A stretch of 64,000 bases of DNA. It comes from Moorella sp. E308F. Lineage in GTDB: Bacteria > Bacillota > DSM-521 > Neomoorellales > Neomoorellaceae. The notes under the pieces are model-generated. The model worked only from the letters and a program-made list of their open reading frames with translations. It ran no database searches and was not told where the DNA came from. The translations under genes were made by a program, and so were the position numbers. Shown piece after piece: positions 60,613 to 64,000 of the stretch (the first letter of the stretch is position 1; each line of letters opens with the position of its first letter). Location: contig NZ_BJKN01000002.1 of the NCBI RefSeq assembly GCF_006538365.1, positions 143,266 to 207,265 of the forward strand, written 5' to 3'.

Positions 60613-61260
60613 GTGGGAAAGTTGAAAGCGGGTTTATGGTTGACGATCTTGATAATTTTAGGCATGTTTTTCATTACCGGTGTTGGAGGAGAAAAAACTG
60701 ATGCGGGAACCAGGGTGAAAACGAGCCAAAATGACGAAAACATACCTCCTGCACCCCAAGAAAAAGAAGAACAACGGAAAGAAGACACCACAAACAATGT
60801 ACCGCCTGTAGCAACGGTAGGTAATAACAACGCAAGTAATAAAACCAATAATACCAATTCCAAGGTTTTTGTACCGCCAGCGCGCGGCTACTGGATCGAG
60901 GTTAGTACAGATGAGCAAAAAACAAGGATATATTACGATGGAAATTTAATAAAAGAATGGGATGTATCTACCGGAACGGAGGACAAGCCCACTCCTATCG
61001 GCGTTTTTAAAATACAAAACCGCGGTGAGTGGTTTTTTAGCGAAAAGTATCAGCAAGGAGGACGATGGTGGGTATCCTTTAAAGATTGGGGCGTTTACCT
61101 TTTCCACAGCGTGCCCATGGACAGGGAAAAGAGGGTGATTGTTGAGGAAGCGGCCCGCCTGGGAACGCCCGCCTCCCATGGGTGTGTAAGGCTGGCTACC
61201 GAAAATGCCAAATGGATTTATGATAATATCCCGCAAGGAACTCCGGTATATATACATTAA
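60613..61260 (+). CDS. L,D-transpeptidase (YkuD domain), membrane-anchored
   Basis: A 215-residue envelope enzyme. N-terminal membrane anchor (about 6-25), a low-complexity E/N/T-rich linker (to about 95), then a YkuD domain with STGTEDKPTPIGVF, YLFHSVP and the catalytic SHGCVRL (Cys nucleophile). It would form 3-3 cross-links or attach proteins to peptidoglycan. GTG 60613 chosen for GGAGGAG upstream; TTG 60583 has none. Confidence 0.88.
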   Translation: MGKLKAGLWLTILIILGMFFITGVGGEKTDAGTRVKTSQNDENIPPAPQEKEEQRKEDTTNNVPPVATVGNNNASNKTNNTNSKVFVPPARGYWIEVSTDEQKTRIYYDGNLIKEWDVSTGTEDKPTPIGVFKIQNRGEWFFSEKYQQGGRWWVSFKDWGVYLFHSVPMDREKRVIVEEAARLGTPASHGCVRLATENAKWIYDNIPQGTPVYIH

Positions 61261-61440
61261 AATCGGTACTGTCCGTTCGGACGGTTACTGGCTCGCCTGG
61301 AGGGGAGTACATACGCTTTCTTTGACACATCGCCGTAATAGCTGCACGGACAGGGGTTTATGCTGCCGATTAAAAGAAAATTGGAGGTTAGTAGCAGTTA
61401 CCAACAGATTAATAAATAATGACAAAACATAACAAAAAGC

Positions 61441-61472
61441 TTACCATAAAGTTATGGAAATATTTACCATAA
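61441..61472. repeat. CCATAA repeat cluster at the start of the IS607-type recombinase gene
   Basis: TTACCATAA at 61441-61449 and 61464-61472 as direct copies with an inverted TTATGG between (61452-61457), overlapping the recombinase start codon. Candidate binding sites of the element's own MerR-type recombinase. Confidence 0.5.
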
Positions 61473-62118
61473 GCAAAGCGGCAAAGAAACTGGGCGTCGA
61501 TCCTAACAGCCTGCGCAACTGGGAAAAGCGGGGCTTAATCAAGCCTGTCCGTTTGCCTGGAGGCCAGCGCCGGTACTCCATGGATGAACTCAATAAGCTT
61601 CTACAGTCCGGCCAATTGACTGGCGGACGCGAGGCAGTCGTGCTGTACGCCCGGGTGTCCACCAAAAAGCAGGCCGACGCCGGCAACCTGGAACGGCAGA
61701 TGGGGCGGCTGCGCCATTATGCTGGAGAACACGGGTTTACCATCAGGCGGAATTTGCGGACGTAGCCAGCGGATTGAACCAGAAGCGCCGTGGCCTGGCC
61801 AACGTACTCAAGTTAGCCGAGCAGGGTGAGTATAAGAAACTTATTATCGAGTACCCCGACCGACTGGCCCGTTTCGGATATTCGTACATTGAGCGTCATT
61901 TAAAATATTGCGGCGTAGAAATAATCACCATCGCGGAAAAAGAGCCGGAAGACGCGCAAAGCGAACTGGTGAAGGATTTGCTGTCTATAGTCACGTCATT
62001 TTCAGCCCGGCTGTACGGGGCTAGGGGCGGCAAAAAAGTGAGGCAAGGGTTTCGGGAACTAATCGCAGGAGTGGAGCCAGATGAAAAAGCGGCGAAAGAA
62101 CAAAAAGAGAACGATTGA
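61454..62118 (+). pseudogene. IS607-type serine recombinase (TnpA), frameshifted
   Basis: The first part (61454-61765) has a MerR-like HTH (TISKAAKKLGVDPNSLRNWEKRGLI, RRYSMDELNKLL) and the start of the serine recombinase domain with catalytic Ser in LYARVSTKKQ. The reading frame shifts near 61750, and the remaining part (DVASGLNQKRRGLANVLKLAE, YPDRLARFGYSYIE) continues in the -1 frame to 62118. A one-base loss near 61745-61770 explains it. No slippery sequence suggesting programmed frameshifting is evident, so the gene is likely inactive unless this is a sequencing error. Confidence 0.85.
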
Positions 62119-63790
62119 ACCTGGCGACGACCTAAAGTACACCGTGTGCGGCGAGTGGTTTCCGGAAGTTTACCCTGCTTTTCGGTCTAAGAAATGGAGC
62201 CGGGGAGATGAAGACCCCCTGGATACTGAGATGCGGCTTTTCTGCGCCTGCGAGCGCTGGGCCTTCAACCGGCTTATGGAAGGCCGTTCCCGGGAAGAAC
62301 TCAAACAAGAAGGCCAACGGTTATTCGGCTTAAATTCCCGCTACTGTGACGATGCCATACTGAAAGCGAGGGCTGTCATAGAAACGCAAAAGGAACTCCT
62401 GGCGCTGGAAATCGAGGAAACAGAAACCAAACTGAGCCGGGCTAAAAAGAAACTCCGCTGGGCTGAAAAAGATCTGGACAAAGCGATTAAGGTTAATGAT
62501 CCTGCAAAAATAGAAAAAGCCAAACGGGCATTCCACGGCCGTAAGGCCCGGGTCCAAAAGCTTGCCGCTAAACTGGCCGAACTCCAGAAGCATGAAGCCG
62601 ACGGCACTATTCCCAAGGTAGTATTCGGGGGCCGTTCTTTATGGCGGCAGGTCTGCCGGGGCAAGGCCGGCCGGGAAGAATGGCGCCACACCCGGCAGAA
62701 CCGGTTATACGCCCGGGGCGACGAAACTAAAGGCGGCAACCCCAACATGAAGGTAGCTTACCAGGAGGGGAGATTTACCCTGGCAGTCACTATTTCCCAT
62801 CTATCCGAGCAGAAAGGTACTGACAGCAAAGGAAGGCCCATAATGACCAGGGCACCGCGGGTGGAAGGAGAGCTCTGGCTGCCGGAAAAACACCGGCTCA
62901 AGGTATGGGGGTTGCTTCTTTCCGGCGCACCCTATAACGTTGAATTAATTAGAGGCCGGGATGGCCGGTACAGGGTCCATATCGCCTTCACCATGACGGC
63001 GCCTGAATTGGCGACCGACCCCAACCGCGGCTACCTTGGGATAGACACCAACCCAGATGGGGTAGCTCTGGCTAACGTTAATTATTTTGGCCAGCCCGAG
63101 CCCTGGCCGGAAGGCTTCACTGTTCCTTATCCCAAAGCCTTGCACAAATTTGCCGGAGAGTTTCAGACGATAGTACACCCGAACGGTTTCCTTTACCTCA
63201 AGATACCGGAACTGGCTTACAGCCGCAGTTTTAGACGTACTTACCTCATCGGCGTTCTGGCCCAGGTAGTGGTGAACATCGCCAAAGTTTTAGGCAAATC
63301 TATCGCTATAGAAGACCTGGGCTTCGGCAAAGACCGGCTGGACACCGATAAAAAGTTCAATCGCATGGCGGCCAATTTTCCTTACCGGAAGATAACCGAA
63401 GCTATTATCCGTAAAGCCTACAAAGAAGGCGTCGGCGTAAAGCCGGTCCGGCCGGCCCACACTTCCACCATCGGCTATTGGAAATACATGGAGCGGTACG
63501 GGGTAACTATCCACCATGCCGCCGCATTGGCAATCGCCCGCCGGGCAATAGGTTTTAAAGAACGCATAACAAAAGAGTTAAAACAAAAGATCCAAGCTGT
63601 CATTGAGTCGCTGAACCAAAAGGAGAATTCCTTGCCTGGGGAAGGAAAAGGGATGACCCGAAAGGTGAAGCGGCAAATCATGCGGCTGGACGAAAAGGTT
63701 CCCGTTCACAACGGTTTAGACCGCTATAAACAGGAAGCCTTTTATTCAGTCTGGCACGACTTGAAGCAGCTCGCTTTATCGAGTAGGTGA
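62081..63790 (+). CDS. IS607-associated TnpB-like RuvC protein
   Basis: A 569-residue TnpB-family protein. RuvC-I Asp322 (LGIDTNPDG) and RuvC-II Glu411 (IAIEDLGFGK) are present. The third motif reads TIHHAAALAIARR (His478/His479), where typical TnpB has the catalytic Asp of DxNAA; no zinc-finger CxxC pair is seen. It may belong to a TnpB branch with a divergent third site, or be nuclease-impaired. A charged coiled coil spans about 105-172. Overlaps the recombinase gene by 38 bases. The 3' structured region may be its guide RNA. Confidence 0.8.
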   Translation: MKKRRKNKKRTIEPGDDLKYTVCGEWFPEVYPAFRSKKWSRGDEDPLDTEMRLFCACERWAFNRLMEGRSREELKQEGQRLFGLNSRYCDDAILKARAVIETQKELLALEIEETETKLSRAKKKLRWAEKDLDKAIKVNDPAKIEKAKRAFHGRKARVQKLAAKLAELQKHEADGTIPKVVFGGRSLWRQVCRGKAGREEWRHTRQNRLYARGDETKGGNPNMKVAYQEGRFTLAVTISHLSEQKGTDSKGRPIMTRAPRVEGELWLPEKHRLKVWGLLLSGAPYNVELIRGRDGRYRVHIAFTMTAPELATDPNRGYLGIDTNPDGVALANVNYFGQPEPWPEGFTVPYPKALHKFAGEFQTIVHPNGFLYLKIPELAYSRSFRRTYLIGVLAQVVVNIAKVLGKSIAIEDLGFGKDRLDTDKKFNRMAANFPYRKITEAIIRKAYKEGVGVKPVRPAHTSTIGYWKYMERYGVTIHHAAALAIARRAIGFKERITKELKQKIQAVIESLNQKENSLPGEGKGMTRKVKRQIMRLDEKVPVHNGLDRYKQEAFYSVWHDLKQLALSSR

Positions 63791-64000
63791 CCCCGTTAGC
63801 CGGTATCGGAGAAACCGGTAGGCCGCATCTAACAGATCGCGCGGAGGCGTCCGGCGCTTGAAAGAATAAAGTGCTGGACCGCTTGACGGTCGACGCAAGG
63901 CGGGAACTTTTACGGTTCTCCTTAAGGCCGCGCCTTGCGCCCGTGAAGTGCCGTTCTCCCGTCCGGGTGAGACTCCCGGGGCCGAGGTCTCCCTGTCGCG
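63791..64000 (+). ncRNA. Candidate omega/guide RNA region downstream of tnpB (cut by window edge)
   Basis: No gene. Dense nested helices: GTTAG/CTAAC (63795-63799, 63829-63833) around CCGGT/ACCGG; GTCCGGCGC with GTGCTGGAC (two mismatches); CGCAAGGCG (63894-63902) with CGCCTTGCG (63931-63939), a perfect 9-bp stem enclosing GAAC/GTTC; and CCGGG/CCCGG (63963-63979). This is the position where TnpB-associated omega RNAs lie. Confidence 0.5.

Noticed and set aside
1..64000. CRISPR array, rRNA or tRNA genes
   Set aside because: No regularly spaced repeats and no tRNA T-arm or rRNA signature were seen on a read-through; a tRNA scan could still be run.

Overview
The window looks like chromosome of a thermophilic, spore-forming, acetogenic Firmicute of the Moorella type. 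This is an inference from gene content: corrinoid methyltransferase genes with a RACo-like reactivator, CotF- and CotJC-like spore proteins, MurT/GatD/MurJ, many Fe-S and molybdopterin redox enzymes, and frequent GTG/TTG starts behind strong Shine-Dalgarno sequences. No rRNA, tRNA or CRISPR array was seen.

Layout. 1-12.4 kb is mostly housekeeping: a histone-deacetylase-like hydrolase and a hydantoinase-family protein (minus strand), then an amidase, an F420-ligase-like protein, an isocitrate/isopropylmalate-type dehydrogenase, a phosphoesterase, a secreted NAGPA-domain protein, and a minus-strand murJ-murT-gatD block. 12.6-16.4 kb has a CotF-like gene, a small secreted Gly-rich protein and a two-component system. 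16.6-20.6 kb has a RACo-like ASKHA protein, a compact siroheme/4Fe-4S protein, a DsrE-like protein and a TatD-like hydrolase. 20.7-28.8 kb is a minus-strand cassette of a 1503-residue beta-helix/SdrD-like protein followed by three multicopper-oxidase-like proteins. The copper-ligand motifs are divided between two of these three. 29-29.7 kb has a Mn-catalase/CotJC-like gene, whose near-identical paralogue lies at 59.8-60.5 kb.

30-36.6 kb carries a CCG-domain/LUD Fe-S pair and a three-component methyltransferase set (pterin-dependent methyltransferase, UROD-type methyltransferase, corrinoid protein) with a 57-residue protein and a DUF1638 protein. The 3' end of the DUF1638 gene runs into a cotF-derived remnant. 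36.9-52.6 kb is a redox region built around one sigma-54 activator. Two consensus sigma-54 promoters were read by eye: one before a 44-residue zinc ribbon, an MFS transporter and an AthL/AthS-type transhydroxylase pair, the other before a molybdopterin enzyme/ferredoxin/NrfD operon that may extend through further Fe-S proteins. Together the methyltransferase set and the AthLS-like enzyme suggest use of methoxylated or polyhydroxylated aromatics, but no substrate is proven.

52.7-57.4 kb has a PhnP-like hydrolase, a structured leader, a radical SAM enzyme and an SsuABC/TauABC-type ABC transporter. 57.4-61.3 kb has an OYE-family reductase, a TSUP permease, the second Mn-catalase-like gene and an L,D-transpeptidase. 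The right end is an IS607-type element: a frameshifted serine recombinase, a TnpB-like protein with an altered third RuvC motif, and a strongly structured 3' region that may be its guide RNA, cut by the window edge.
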